This document shows, in pieces, positions 1-7,574 of a stretch of 64,000 nucleotides of DNA (position 1 is the first letter of the stretch; every line of letters begins with the position of its first letter). The position numbers and the translations under genes are program-made. The stretch comes from an uncultured Caldisericota bacterium (GTDB lineage Bacteria; Caldisericota; Caldisericia; Cryosericales; Cryosericaceae). Below the pieces are notes generated by a model that was not told where the DNA came from, ran no database searches, and was given only the letters and a program-made list of their open reading frames with translations. The stretch spans positions 124,001-188,000 of the forward strand of contig CAIQIK010000020.1 in assembly GCA_903871855.1 (NCBI GenBank). The letters are read 5' to 3'.

Positions 1-503
1 GAGTGGGGGTGCTGGAGAGACGCGCCGGCCCGGGCACCCTTGTTCTTGAACACCATGACGTACTTGAACCGCTTGTCGCGGGCGAGGTCGACGATGCGGT
101 CGCGCCATGCCCACAACACTTCCTTGATCTGCATCTCGGACATCTGTGCCATTTCCTCGTCATGGTTGGGAGTTTCAATGACGATCTCATGTGCGCCGAT
201 GCCGTTCATCATGTCATAGATGCCGTCACCGTGTTTGCCCATGGTGCCCTCGATCTTGAGTGCTGGGAACTTGTTGGGAACAACGCGCACCCACCAGCCC
301 GGCTCATTGGGCCTTGAATCGGTTCTGCGGTATGAGAGGACTTCCAGCGGCGTGCTTGCCTCGTTCCCAGGTTCGAATGGACACTTGGACAGATCGGTCA
401 GACGGTCTTCCTTGTCTGTCTTGAAGTTGCTTGGGCGCAGCGCACGTTCAGTGGCAATGATGACCCACCGTCCAATGATCGGGTCTTTCCGTAGCTCAGG
501 CAT
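1..503 (-). CDS. Galactose-1-phosphate uridylyltransferase family protein, C-terminus cut by window edge
   Basis: Reading from the ATG at 503 gives 167 residues beginning MPELRKDPIIGRWVIIA, typical of GalT-like enzymes, which move UMP between UDP-glucose and galactose-1-phosphate or act as related nucleotidyltransferases. The window stops inside the active-site motif: the last residues read QHPHS. The usual N-terminal CxxC zinc pair is not present; only a single C-P-F near residue 50 is seen. The start overlaps the stop of the upstream branching enzyme (TGATG), so the two are translationally coupled. A second GalT lies at 10809-11798. This copy sits with the alpha-glucan enzymes and may use another sugar phosphate (inference). 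Confidence 0.8.
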   Translation of the reverse strand, partial: MPELRKDPIIGRWVIIATERALRPSNFKTDKEDRLTDLSKCPFEPGNEASTPLEVLSYRRTDSRPNEPGWWVRVVPNKFPALKIEGTMGKHGDGIYDMMNGIGAHEIVIETPNHDEEMAQMSEMQIKEVLWAWRDRIVDLARDKRFKYVMVFKNKGARAGASLQHPH

Positions 504-2032
504 CACATCCTCCTCAGGTCGTCAAGGTGAAGATGGTCGAAGACATGGTCCATGGGCTGTGACTGTTCAGAGGTGCTATAGGGCTCTCCTTCTGCTGCTG
601 CGAGCAGGTTTCGAACCTTGCGATGATGTTCAAGGAACCTCGACATGCCATACGACCGAGCCTGACCCGTGGTAATGAGGAAGGGCCAGTCAGAACTTTC
701 CTCCAGCAGAATCTCTCGCAGCAGCGTGTCGCCGGCAGAACCGCTGAGATCTGGCAGAAGCTTGACGAATCGGCGTTGATCGCTGTGGATCATGTCCCAG
801 ATCCACGAGGTCTCAGAGTTCATCCACGTATCGTGTCCACCTCCCGTGCCCCAGCTGGACTCGCGCAGTCGCCCAAGGGGCAGATCGCGCTCAGCCAGGA
901 CTGTTGTCGGAGCGACTGCCGAGACAGATTCTTTCGCGGCCAGGTCCCGAAGCACGGCGGCGATCCACCGCGGTCCTTCGTACCACCAGTGACCGAAGAG
1001 CTCCGTATCGTAGGCTGCTACGATCACACCTGGATCGCCAGTGAGCCTGCGTCGTTGCGCAGCGAGGTCGCTGACCAGCGAAGCGAAATGCGCAGCATGT
1101 TCTGCAGCGCGTTTCTGAGCGTCAACCGGCTTGTAGAGTTCTTTTGCTCCCAGATCGATCTGTTTGCTGGTGATGCGCCAGTACTGCCATCCCGAGCCTT
1201 CACATCGCCGGTGGAACTCGCGGTAGACGCCGTCTCCCGGATAGCCGAGGTCGCGCGACCAGACTTGCTCGCTGGTGGCTGGGTTGCGCAGGAACACCGC
1301 TGTGCCCGAACCGATGTTCCATGGCGTCCAGGGCGCATCGACACTTGTTGAGATGGCAGCGTTCCCGCTCATAGGATTGGGTGTTTCACCTGTTTCGAAA
1401 GCAGCTGCGTTTGTGACGAAGTAACGCAGTCCTTGCTCGGCGAGGAGGCGCTCAATACCAGGGAGATAACCGCATTCCGGCAGCCAGAAGCCCACAGGTT
1501 TTCGACCCATCCAGTACTCATATGTTGCTGCTCCCGCCCGAATCTGCAGGCGTCTGGATTCGTCGTTGCTGAACAGTGGCATATAGCCATGCGTGGCGCA
1601 AGAGGTCAGCACCTCCAGGCGTCCTCGCTCCTGCAAGCTGGCGAAGGCCCCTACCATATCGCCGCCCAACACCTCGAACTGCCCACGACGCTGGTCCAGT
1701 TCTTCACGGTAGAACATGTTGAGATCATGAGCTTCTTGAGTATCCGGCAAGCGTGATACGTCCTGTTCCAGGGCTTTGCGCTTTATGTCGACCCACGCTC
1801 GAAAGCTGTCAACAAACGCGGGGGACTTGAGCTGTTCCATGAGGATGGGAGTGATGCCGACAGCAATGGTTCCCGGTACGTTGTCACGGTCCAGGCTTTC
1901 CAGACCCTCAAGGAGAGGGAGGTACGTGTCGAGGGCAATCTCATGCAACCACTCTTCGCCGAAAGGCCAGCGTCCCTTGCCAAGGACGTAGGGCAGATGC
2001 GAATGCAGGACCAGGACAAAGCGACCATTCAT
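503..2032 (-). CDS. GH57 1,4-alpha-glucan branching enzyme
   Basis: The 509-residue product matches GH57 branching enzymes in length and motifs. It opens with the HSHLPYV motif (residues 10-16). The predicted nucleophile is Glu186 in GFWLPECGY and the predicted acid Asp342 in YDTELFGHWW, and the C-terminus looks like the DUF1957 domain. It should form alpha-1,6 branches in glycogen-like alpha-glucan in the cytoplasm. The start was set at the ATG at 2032 because GGAGG lies five bases upstream; a longer frame from a TTG at 2044 has no better site. It begins one base after the stop of the glucanotransferase gene, in an operon of three GH57 genes. Confidence 0.88.
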   Translation of the reverse strand: MNGRFVLVLHSHLPYVLGKGRWPFGEEWLHEIALDTYLPLLEGLESLDRDNVPGTIAVGITPILMEQLKSPAFVDSFRAWVDIKRKALEQDVSRLPDTQEAHDLNMFYREELDQRRGQFEVLGGDMVGAFASLQERGRLEVLTSCATHGYMPLFSNDESRRLQIRAGAATYEYWMGRKPVGFWLPECGYLPGIERLLAEQGLRYFVTNAAAFETGETPNPMSGNAAISTSVDAPWTPWNIGSGTAVFLRNPATSEQVWSRDLGYPGDGVYREFHRRCEGSGWQYWRITSKQIDLGAKELYKPVDAQKRAAEHAAHFASLVSDLAAQRRRLTGDPGVIVAAYDTELFGHWWYEGPRWIAAVLRDLAAKESVSAVAPTTVLAERDLPLGRLRESSWGTGGGHDTWMNSETSWIWDMIHSDQRRFVKLLPDLSGSAGDTLLREILLEESSDWPFLITTGQARSYGMSRFLEHHRKVRNLLAAAEGEPYSTSEQSQPMDHVFDHLHLDDLRRM

Positions 2033-2033
2033 G

Positions 2034-3920
2034 TCAGCCTCCAATTTCTAGGGTCAGGTGCCGTGACGTTTTCAGGTCAAGCGCAATGTACACTGTCATG
2101 CCCTGGTAGACGGTTTCGATGCCGCTCTCTGAATTTGAGACCGTCCTTATCGGAGACAGTTCCACATGAACGGGCGAACTGGTCTGTATCGAGAGACGAT
2201 GGGATTCGGTCCCGATGGTGAAGGAGTCCGCCACGAACGAGCGTTCTCTGTCTTCCCACGACAGAGCCAGGTTGAGTTCACATATGTACCAGGCTTGTGG
2301 TGCCTCGATCTCGAAATCGACACGGAGCCCGGCATCAGTCGGTGTGAATGTCTTGACTATCAGCCCGGGTGCCTCGAATCGCGTCCATGTCTGGCCGAGT
2401 TCTGTGGAGTACTCCTGCATGACAGACTCACTGCCTGTGGCAGCATCAAGTGACGGACCAAAGCGGTCGATGAAGCTGACGCGCATGTGATCGTCGAATT
2501 GAAGCGCGCTGAGTGCCTCGGGGTCCTTGAGGCGCAGAGCCTTGTGGATGTTGGTTGCTTCCTGTTCCTCGCTCGGCGACGTTGTTTCAAGCATCCGGTC
2601 ATGGTAGGCTTCGTGGTAGCGTGTCATGACGTTGCTCCATGACCAAGCTTGTGTCAGGTTGTCCCAGAGAACCAGGCGGCCGCCCAAGGCGTGCAGGAAA
2701 TACATTTGGTGCGGGGTAGCCATGACGGCCTCGGGTCTTCCGTCTGCGTCTGTGTCCTGCAACCACGCGCCCAACCGTCGCCCGAGTAGCAGCCGTTCGG
2801 CTGTGAGCAGCTCGGCGTAGACGGCGTCGCGGAGGTGAGGAAGGTACAACCCTCCGAAGATGCCGTGCCAATATGCGCAGTTGCACTGGCTTCGAAGGTA
2901 GTGTGTACGGGCTTCCTCATCTGCATCTTCCAATTCACTTCCGACGAACAGCATTCGTTTATGCATGCGGTTGGCCTCGGGGTATCGGGCCAGGAAGTTG
3001 CGAAATGTACCGCCGCTGACAAAGGAACGGTCCTCTGGGCTCGTTTTCTCACGAAAATCGGCAAATGCCTTCTGCCGGGACGCTGCCAGTGACCATTCCT
3101 CCATTTCCGCATACGAACAGGCCGGCAGATACGCTCGACCTCTGGGCTGCAGAAGGGCGGCCGCTTCTCCGGCTGTTACCGTTGCGACGTCGTCCGCATC
3201 TGTCAGCGCCTGGAAGAATCGCCGCAGCCATCCGCGGACATAGACGTGGTCATGGGTGCCTGGCCACATGCCGAACTTCTCACCGTCGTCTCCATACACA
3301 AACACTTCTGCATCGTCGGGACTCTCACGAATGAAGCGCAGGGTCTCTTCGGGTTCCGCCCACGGGATCTTGTAGCGCAGCTCCTTGAGGATGGGAAACA
3401 CGACGAGCGTGCGCCCTTCTTCCTCGGTGACGTAGGAATGAAAGAGGTCTGTTCCGTGGAGTCCTGTTTTCTCGAATCCGTTGTCGTCAAGCAGTGTCCA
3501 TTGAACTCCCGCCAATGCCAGAGAACGTGCAAGGTGTGGCTCCCACGCCCGTTCGGTCAGCCACAGGCCGGTGGGTCGCTGTCCAAAAAGCCTTGTCAGC
3601 TCGTTGGTCATGAGCTGGATCTGTGAAATGCGGTCGTTCTCCGGCAACAGCTGCAGGATGGGTTCGTAGAAGCCTCCACCTACTGGCTCCAACTGGCCTC
3701 GCGCGGCCAGATTCCGGACGAGGTCCAGGTATGCGATGAGATGATTCCGTTCCATGAACTCCAGGAGTGGCCCCGAGGTGTGAAGAGAGACCTTGATGCG
3801 CGGGAAATCAGTCAGCGTCTCGAGGAATGGCAGGTAGGCCCGGGTGATGGCCTCTCGGAACACGCTGTCGAAGTTGCCAACCGGTTGGTGATTGTGAACG
3901 CACAGGCAAAGCTTCTTGAT
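2034..3920 (-). CDS. GH57 4-alpha-glucanotransferase, probable non-AUG start
   Basis: The product resembles the GH57 4-alpha-glucanotransferase of Thermococcus litoralis: catalytic Glu in GLWLTERAWEP, catalytic Asp in GDDGEKFGMWPGT, and a beta-rich C-terminal part of DUF1926 type. It should disproportionate maltodextrins. The first ordinary start codon (GTG at 3863) would remove the family's first motif. The frame continues upstream through VHNHQPVGNF with no ATG, GTG or TTG. A GGGAGG lies six bases before an ATC codon at 3920, the start given here; an ATT at 3935 is an alternative. Counted from the ATC, the catalytic Glu is residue 123, as I recall for the Thermococcus enzyme. The product is about 628 residues. 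The upstream gene stops one base earlier. Confidence 0.8.
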   Translation of the reverse strand: MKKLCLCVHNHQPVGNFDSVFREAITRAYLPFLETLTDFPRIKVSLHTSGPLLEFMERNHLIAYLDLVRNLAARGQLEPVGGGFYEPILQLLPENDRISQIQLMTNELTRLFGQRPTGLWLTERAWEPHLARSLALAGVQWTLLDDNGFEKTGLHGTDLFHSYVTEEEGRTLVVFPILKELRYKIPWAEPEETLRFIRESPDDAEVFVYGDDGEKFGMWPGTHDHVYVRGWLRRFFQALTDADDVATVTAGEAAALLQPRGRAYLPACSYAEMEEWSLAASRQKAFADFREKTSPEDRSFVSGGTFRNFLARYPEANRMHKRMLFVGSELEDADEEARTHYLRSQCNCAYWHGIFGGLYLPHLRDAVYAELLTAERLLLGRRLGAWLQDTDADGRPEAVMATPHQMYFLHALGGRLVLWDNLTQAWSWSNVMTRYHEAYHDRMLETTSPSEEQEATNIHKALRLKDPEALSALQFDDHMRVSFIDRFGPSLDAATGSESVMQEYSTELGQTWTRFEAPGLIVKTFTPTDAGLRVDFEIEAPQAWYICELNLALSWEDRERSFVADSFTIGTESHRLSIQTSSPVHVELSPIRTVSNSESGIETVYQGMTVYIALDLKTSRHLTLEIGG

Positions 3921-3921
3921 A

Positions 3922-6003
3922 TCACGCCTCCCAATGCTGCAGTTCGTAGTCCATGTCAGGTAGTGTCATCGACATCACTCCTCGGGCAGGAATGGTCGCC
4001 ACCAGGCGTCCTCCACCAGAAACCAGGACGGTGAACGTGACGTGTTCGCCCCGCTGAGCTCTGATTGTCGTGAAGGGGAGCTGAATCTGCAGGGTTTTCC
4101 CAAGAGCCCAGACGGGATCTCCAGGAGGCTCTGTCCATGCAGTGACTGCGCCGTTGTCCCGTTGCACGACAAAGCGGCTTGGCCCTGCTTGGGAAGATAT
4201 ACGTACTTCGACCCTCAGGTCCTCGACGGCTGCCATCTCCGGTGTCAACTGTACCAGAAGATACATCGCGACCAGACTGTACCCAATGCGCAGCGACGTC
4301 ACGGCGGGGGTTCCGGAGTTCATCGTGCCTCCTCCACTGTCCGGCCGGAAACAGCGCCCAGATGCCCAATCGAGATACATCGCTGGCCCTCCGTCGATCC
4401 GAGGGTTCATGAGACCAATCGGTTCGACAGCAATCGTAAGTGGCTCATCGTCCAATACTGGCTCCAGGGCCTGATCCGGCACTGGATGACCAGCCTGCGT
4501 GTAGACGTTCGTCAAGTGTCTTCGATAGAGGTCATCGAAGTGAACTGACGTCTCGGCCGTGCGCTCACGACCATACCACCAGTTCCAGTCGGATCCTTCG
4601 GCTGCAAACATTGACAGCAGCGATCGTTTCTGTTCTTCTGGCGTGAAATGTCCCCAGTCGTCTCTGGCGTTGCGAAGGTACTGCCATGATTTGTTGTCTT
4701 CGTCCTCACCGATCCAGACCCGGAAGTTGCCATCGATCCACGAACCGGGGTGAAAGGCAGGCATGTCAGATGCCGGTACGCCCTTGAGTGCCTCGCTTAC
4801 CGTGGTGAGCTTGATGTCGGGTTCGTTTGCCAGGGCTGCGTACAGAGCCCGGAGAAACGGAACCCCACCTTCCGGGTAGAACTCCCACGCGTTCTCGCCG
4901 TCCATGATGATTGACAACATGCCGGGGTGATCGAGGTTGTTTCTGACTGCGCGCACGTGCCTCATGAACTCCGACACAACGTCGCCTGTGGTCATTGATG
5001 CATACTGAAAGCCGATAGCATCTGAGAGTGCTCGGTCGCGGAAAATCATCGTGATATCCCCGGCTGTCGTCTGCACCCGGTAGGGGCGGTACAGTGCTGA
5101 TCGGGGTTCTCCAGGGAGCTCCCGGAGTAGGATATTCTCATCGGTAGCTGTCCATGAGAAGCCGGCGCGCGCGATCTCGGCAACTGCCTGCGGCGACACG
5201 CTGCCCTCGGAAGGCCAGCAACCTGAGATGGGTAGCCCTAGGAGCTGCTCGATGTACTGCTTTCCGAACTGTAGTTGCTGCAACGCGTCTTCGGGGTGGC
5301 GAAACGCCGGGCGTGGAAGGGGAGTGTCCTGAACCACGGCAGCAGTGTCCGTATCGATAAGCAGCGGCAGAATTGGGTGCGCATAGGGCGACGTGGCCAC
5401 TTCGACCTGCCCCGACCGGCAGAGTCCTGCCAATCTCGGCAGGAAATCCTGGACCAGATCATGTTGAGCGTGGATCAACGCCGCATGGTCCTCTTCAGTG
5501 AAGTCCCTGACCTTTCCCAGGAGAGCTGGTCCTTCGGGTCTTTCCCTGAGGTCACTGGAGCACGTCCACGCTCGAGTGAACAAGCATTGAAGATCCCGCA
5601 GCTCCTGTTCCGACCATATTTTGATTGGTTCAGACCTGCGCAGGGACAGTTGACGGTAGCGGGAGTCTTGTTCGATGATACGTTCCCGGTTGACGTCGAA
5701 GAACAGAGCGATGAGCCGTGCACGCTGCTCCATGTCGAGTTCGGCAACTGGCTTCACAGACAGTTCAAGCCACTCGTCGGTGCACATGTTGTTGGCGTAG
5801 GCATCAAGCTGCGCAGCCAGGACCGGTGTTACATTAATGGTAGCGTGTGCTGCTGGTTGTTCTTCAAGCAGGTGGAGCATCATCGTGTAGTTGCGGGCAC
5901 AATGAAGGCGAGCCCAAGGCAACACTGCCTGGTGCGTCGACAGGTCCTGATACTGGGGCTGGTGAAAGTGCCAGACAAAACAGACGGAAAGACTGGGGGA
6001 CAT
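3922..6003 (-). CDS. GH57 alpha-amylase-type glycosidase
   Basis: The 693-residue product has the GH57 motifs WHFHQPQY (residues 11-18), YAHPILPLL (207-215), a predicted nucleophile Glu266 in GCWPSEGSVS and a predicted acid Asp368 in IMDGENAWEFY. This pattern fits the COG1449 alpha-amylase/amylopullulanase group, which hydrolyses alpha-glucans. I see no signal peptide, so it probably acts in the cytoplasm on stored or imported glucan. A beta-rich region follows residue 540. It is the first main gene of the GH57 operon. Its start codon follows a short leader ORF by two bases, and a hairpin at 6011-6025 holds its likely ribosome site. The exact specificity (amylase, pullulanase or debranching) cannot be read from sequence. 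Confidence 0.85.
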   Translation of the reverse strand: MSPSLSVCFVWHFHQPQYQDLSTHQAVLPWARLHCARNYTMMLHLLEEQPAAHATINVTPVLAAQLDAYANNMCTDEWLELSVKPVAELDMEQRARLIALFFDVNRERIIEQDSRYRQLSLRRSEPIKIWSEQELRDLQCLFTRAWTCSSDLRERPEGPALLGKVRDFTEEDHAALIHAQHDLVQDFLPRLAGLCRSGQVEVATSPYAHPILPLLIDTDTAAVVQDTPLPRPAFRHPEDALQQLQFGKQYIEQLLGLPISGCWPSEGSVSPQAVAEIARAGFSWTATDENILLRELPGEPRSALYRPYRVQTTAGDITMIFRDRALSDAIGFQYASMTTGDVVSEFMRHVRAVRNNLDHPGMLSIIMDGENAWEFYPEGGVPFLRALYAALANEPDIKLTTVSEALKGVPASDMPAFHPGSWIDGNFRVWIGEDEDNKSWQYLRNARDDWGHFTPEEQKRSLLSMFAAEGSDWNWWYGRERTAETSVHFDDLYRRHLTNVYTQAGHPVPDQALEPVLDDEPLTIAVEPIGLMNPRIDGGPAMYLDWASGRCFRPDSGGGTMNSGTPAVTSLRIGYSLVAMYLLVQLTPEMAAVEDLRVEVRISSQAGPSRFVVQRDNGAVTAWTEPPGDPVWALGKTLQIQLPFTTIRAQRGEHVTFTVLVSGGGRLVATIPARGVMSMTLPDMDYELQHWEA

Positions 6004-6005
6004 AC

Positions 6006-6140
6006 CTATGGACCCCTTCGGGGTCTGCGGCTCAATCGGCCCCTGTAACAGAGATGGAACCGTCCCAAGAGTGTTACACCCCTTCGGCGTGCGCGGCTCA
6101 GTCGGCTCTGATATGAGTTTAGCATCGTTGTCTGCCTCAT
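6006..6140 (-). CDS. Possible Arg-rich leader ORF (44 aa) before the GH57 operon
   Basis: An ATG at 6140 opens a 44-codon frame that ends in TAG two bases before the ATG of the GH57 gene. It contains two in-frame copies of an Arg-rich unit, SRLSRARRRGV and GRLSRRPRRGP, 66 bases apart. A predicted promoter (6155-6182) would start transcription about 8 bases before this ATG, with GAAGAG close upstream. It could be a regulatory leader peptide coupling translation to the next gene, a small basic protein, or a chance frame over a repeat. I recognise no family. Confidence 0.35.
   Translation of the reverse strand: MRQTTMLNSYQSRLSRARRRGVTLLGRFHLCYRGRLSRRPRRGP
6011..6040 (-). repeat. Direct repeat copy A with hairpin over the GH57 ribosome site
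   Basis: This 30-base unit recurs at 6077-6106 with five differences. Copy A contains a perfect hairpin, GACCCC-TTCG-GGGTC with an extra paired base, at 6011-6025. On the minus strand its AAGGGG is the likely ribosome-binding site of the GH57 gene at 6003, so folding could limit translation (inference). Confidence 0.6.
6077..6106 (-). repeat. Direct repeat copy B
   Basis: This second copy of the 30-base unit lies 66 bases upstream of copy A in the transcript. The spacing is a multiple of three, so both encode the same Arg-rich peptide frame. Its hairpin stem is imperfect compared with copy A. Confidence 0.6.
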
Positions 6141-6154
6141 GTTCTCTTCACCGT

Positions 6155-6182
6155 AGTATAGGAAATCCGGGGCGAAAGTCAC
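6155..6182 (-). promoter_or_regulatory. Predicted sigma70-type promoter of the GH57 operon
   Basis: On the minus strand GTGACT (6177-6182) and TATACT (6155-6160) are separated by 16 bases. Transcription would start near 6148, giving a leader of about 145 bases before the GH57 gene, or 8 bases before the small ORF. Confidence 0.5.
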
Positions 6183-6221
6183 TCGCTGCACAGGGTTCTG
6201 GAGATAAGGGTGCTAATATCG

Positions 6222-6257
6222 AAAAAGACCGCGCCGGGTTTGATTCCGGCGCGGTCT
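6222..6257 (-). terminator. Rho-independent terminator of the galactoside operon
   Basis: A perfect 14-bp stem (AAAGACCGCGCCGG and its complement) encloses an 8-base loop, with T-rich flanks in both directions. It lies 17 bases beyond the stop of the GH1 gene and separates the galactoside operon from the GH57 operon. Confidence 0.85.
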
Positions 6258-6273
6258 TTGCGAATGTGCAACT

Positions 6274-7572
6274 TCAGTTCAGATACTGCTGGATCATCTT
6301 GCTGGTTACGCCGTGGTGTTTTGCAATGTCGGCATAGAACCATCCACTGGTGCGTACCGTTCTCTCCAGCGTGGAGTAATCCACCGCGACGATGCCGAAT
6401 TTGGCGCTCAGGCCCTCGATCCACTCGAAGTTGTCCATCAGAGACCAGTGGTAGTAGCGCTGTACGTCGACGCCGTCCTCGATGAGCCGGCTCGCCTGGA
6501 GAAGGTGGTCATAGATGTACCTGGTTCGGAAAGCGTCCTTGGCGTCAGCGGTGCCGTTCTCGGTGATGAAGATGGGGACGTGGTAGCGGTCCCAATACTT
6601 CTTGCAGACACGATACAACCCCTCAGGGTACAGCTCCCATCCAAGATCGTTCTTCTGGCTGCCTTCGCGTACTTCAAGTTTGCCCAGGGGGTTCGTGGGG
6701 TTGCCGGAGCAATCGACGATGTCGCGCGCATAGTAGTTGATGCCGAAGAAATCGAAGGTGCGTCCCTCGCCGAGAGGGTATCCCCCGCCCAGTGGCGAGA
6801 GGAGTTTTCCCTCGCACATCCCTGTAACAAAAATCTCCTGGAAGAGCCTTTCGTACATGCTGGCCGCCCACCGTTCGCGACCGTTGCCATGTTTGGGGTC
6901 GAACAGCCTGAGGTGATTGGCGACGCCAACCATTGTATCATTGTAGCCGCTGGAGGCACGTATCTGATGGATCTTGCGATAAGACTTGATGTGCGCCGCG
7001 ATCATGTTGCGGGCGCCCCTGAAGTACTTGGTGATACTAATGTCGTTCGGCGGCCATCCGCCCATGACGTACCCCGCGACGAGGTAGACGTTCGGCTCGT
7101 TGATGGTGCACCAGTCGCTCACGAGGTCGCCAAGGTTCTCGACGACATATGCTGTGTACTGTTCAAAGAGGTCGACTACATCCGGGTTGACCCAGGCACC
7201 CGCGTCCTCAAGCCACAGCGGGTTCGAGAAATGGTGCAGTGTGACAAGAGGCTTGATTCCGGCGTTGACCAGTTGCTGTATCTCGAGACGATAGTGGTTG
7301 ATGGCGTCCTTGTCGAAACGGCCCCGTGCCGGCTCGATGCGGCTCCACTCCAGACTCATCCGATAGGTCTGTTGATGGAGCTGCTTCATGAGTGCAATGT
7401 CTTCAGCTACCCTGTTCCAGTGATCGTCAGCTACAATGCAACTGGTGCCATCCTTGACATGACCGGTTTGAACCCAGCGATACCAGCTGTTGTTGCGATC
7501 ACCGCCCTCGATCTGCAGCGAAGCTGTCGCCGTGCCCAGCAGGAAACTCTCTGGCAACGCAAATGGCTCCAT
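6274..7572 (-). CDS. GH1 beta-glycosidase (beta-glucosidase/beta-galactosidase type)
   Basis: The 432-residue product has the full GH1 pattern: acid/base Glu159 in CTINEPNVY, nucleophile Glu338 in FITENG, and an N-terminal FLLGTATASLQIEGG. It should hydrolyse beta-linked glucosides or galactosides in the cytoplasm; there is no signal peptide. Start chosen at the ATG at 7572: the ribosome site GAGGAGG lies seven bases upstream, while the ATG at 7578, which overlaps the previous stop as ATGA, is only one base away from it. It is the last gene of the galT-galK-GH36-GH1 operon and is followed by a strong terminator. Substrate preference cannot be told from sequence. Confidence 0.9.
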   Translation of the reverse strand: MEPFALPESFLLGTATASLQIEGGDRNNSWYRWVQTGHVKDGTSCIVADDHWNRVAEDIALMKQLHQQTYRMSLEWSRIEPARGRFDKDAINHYRLEIQQLVNAGIKPLVTLHHFSNPLWLEDAGAWVNPDVVDLFEQYTAYVVENLGDLVSDWCTINEPNVYLVAGYVMGGWPPNDISITKYFRGARNMIAAHIKSYRKIHQIRASSGYNDTMVGVANHLRLFDPKHGNGRERWAASMYERLFQEIFVTGMCEGKLLSPLGGGYPLGEGRTFDFFGINYYARDIVDCSGNPTNPLGKLEVREGSQKNDLGWELYPEGLYRVCKKYWDRYHVPIFITENGTADAKDAFRTRYIYDHLLQASRLIEDGVDVQRYYHWSLMDNFEWIEGLSAKFGIVAVDYSTLERTVRTSGWFYADIAKHHGVTSKMIQQYLN

Positions 7573-7574
7573 GC

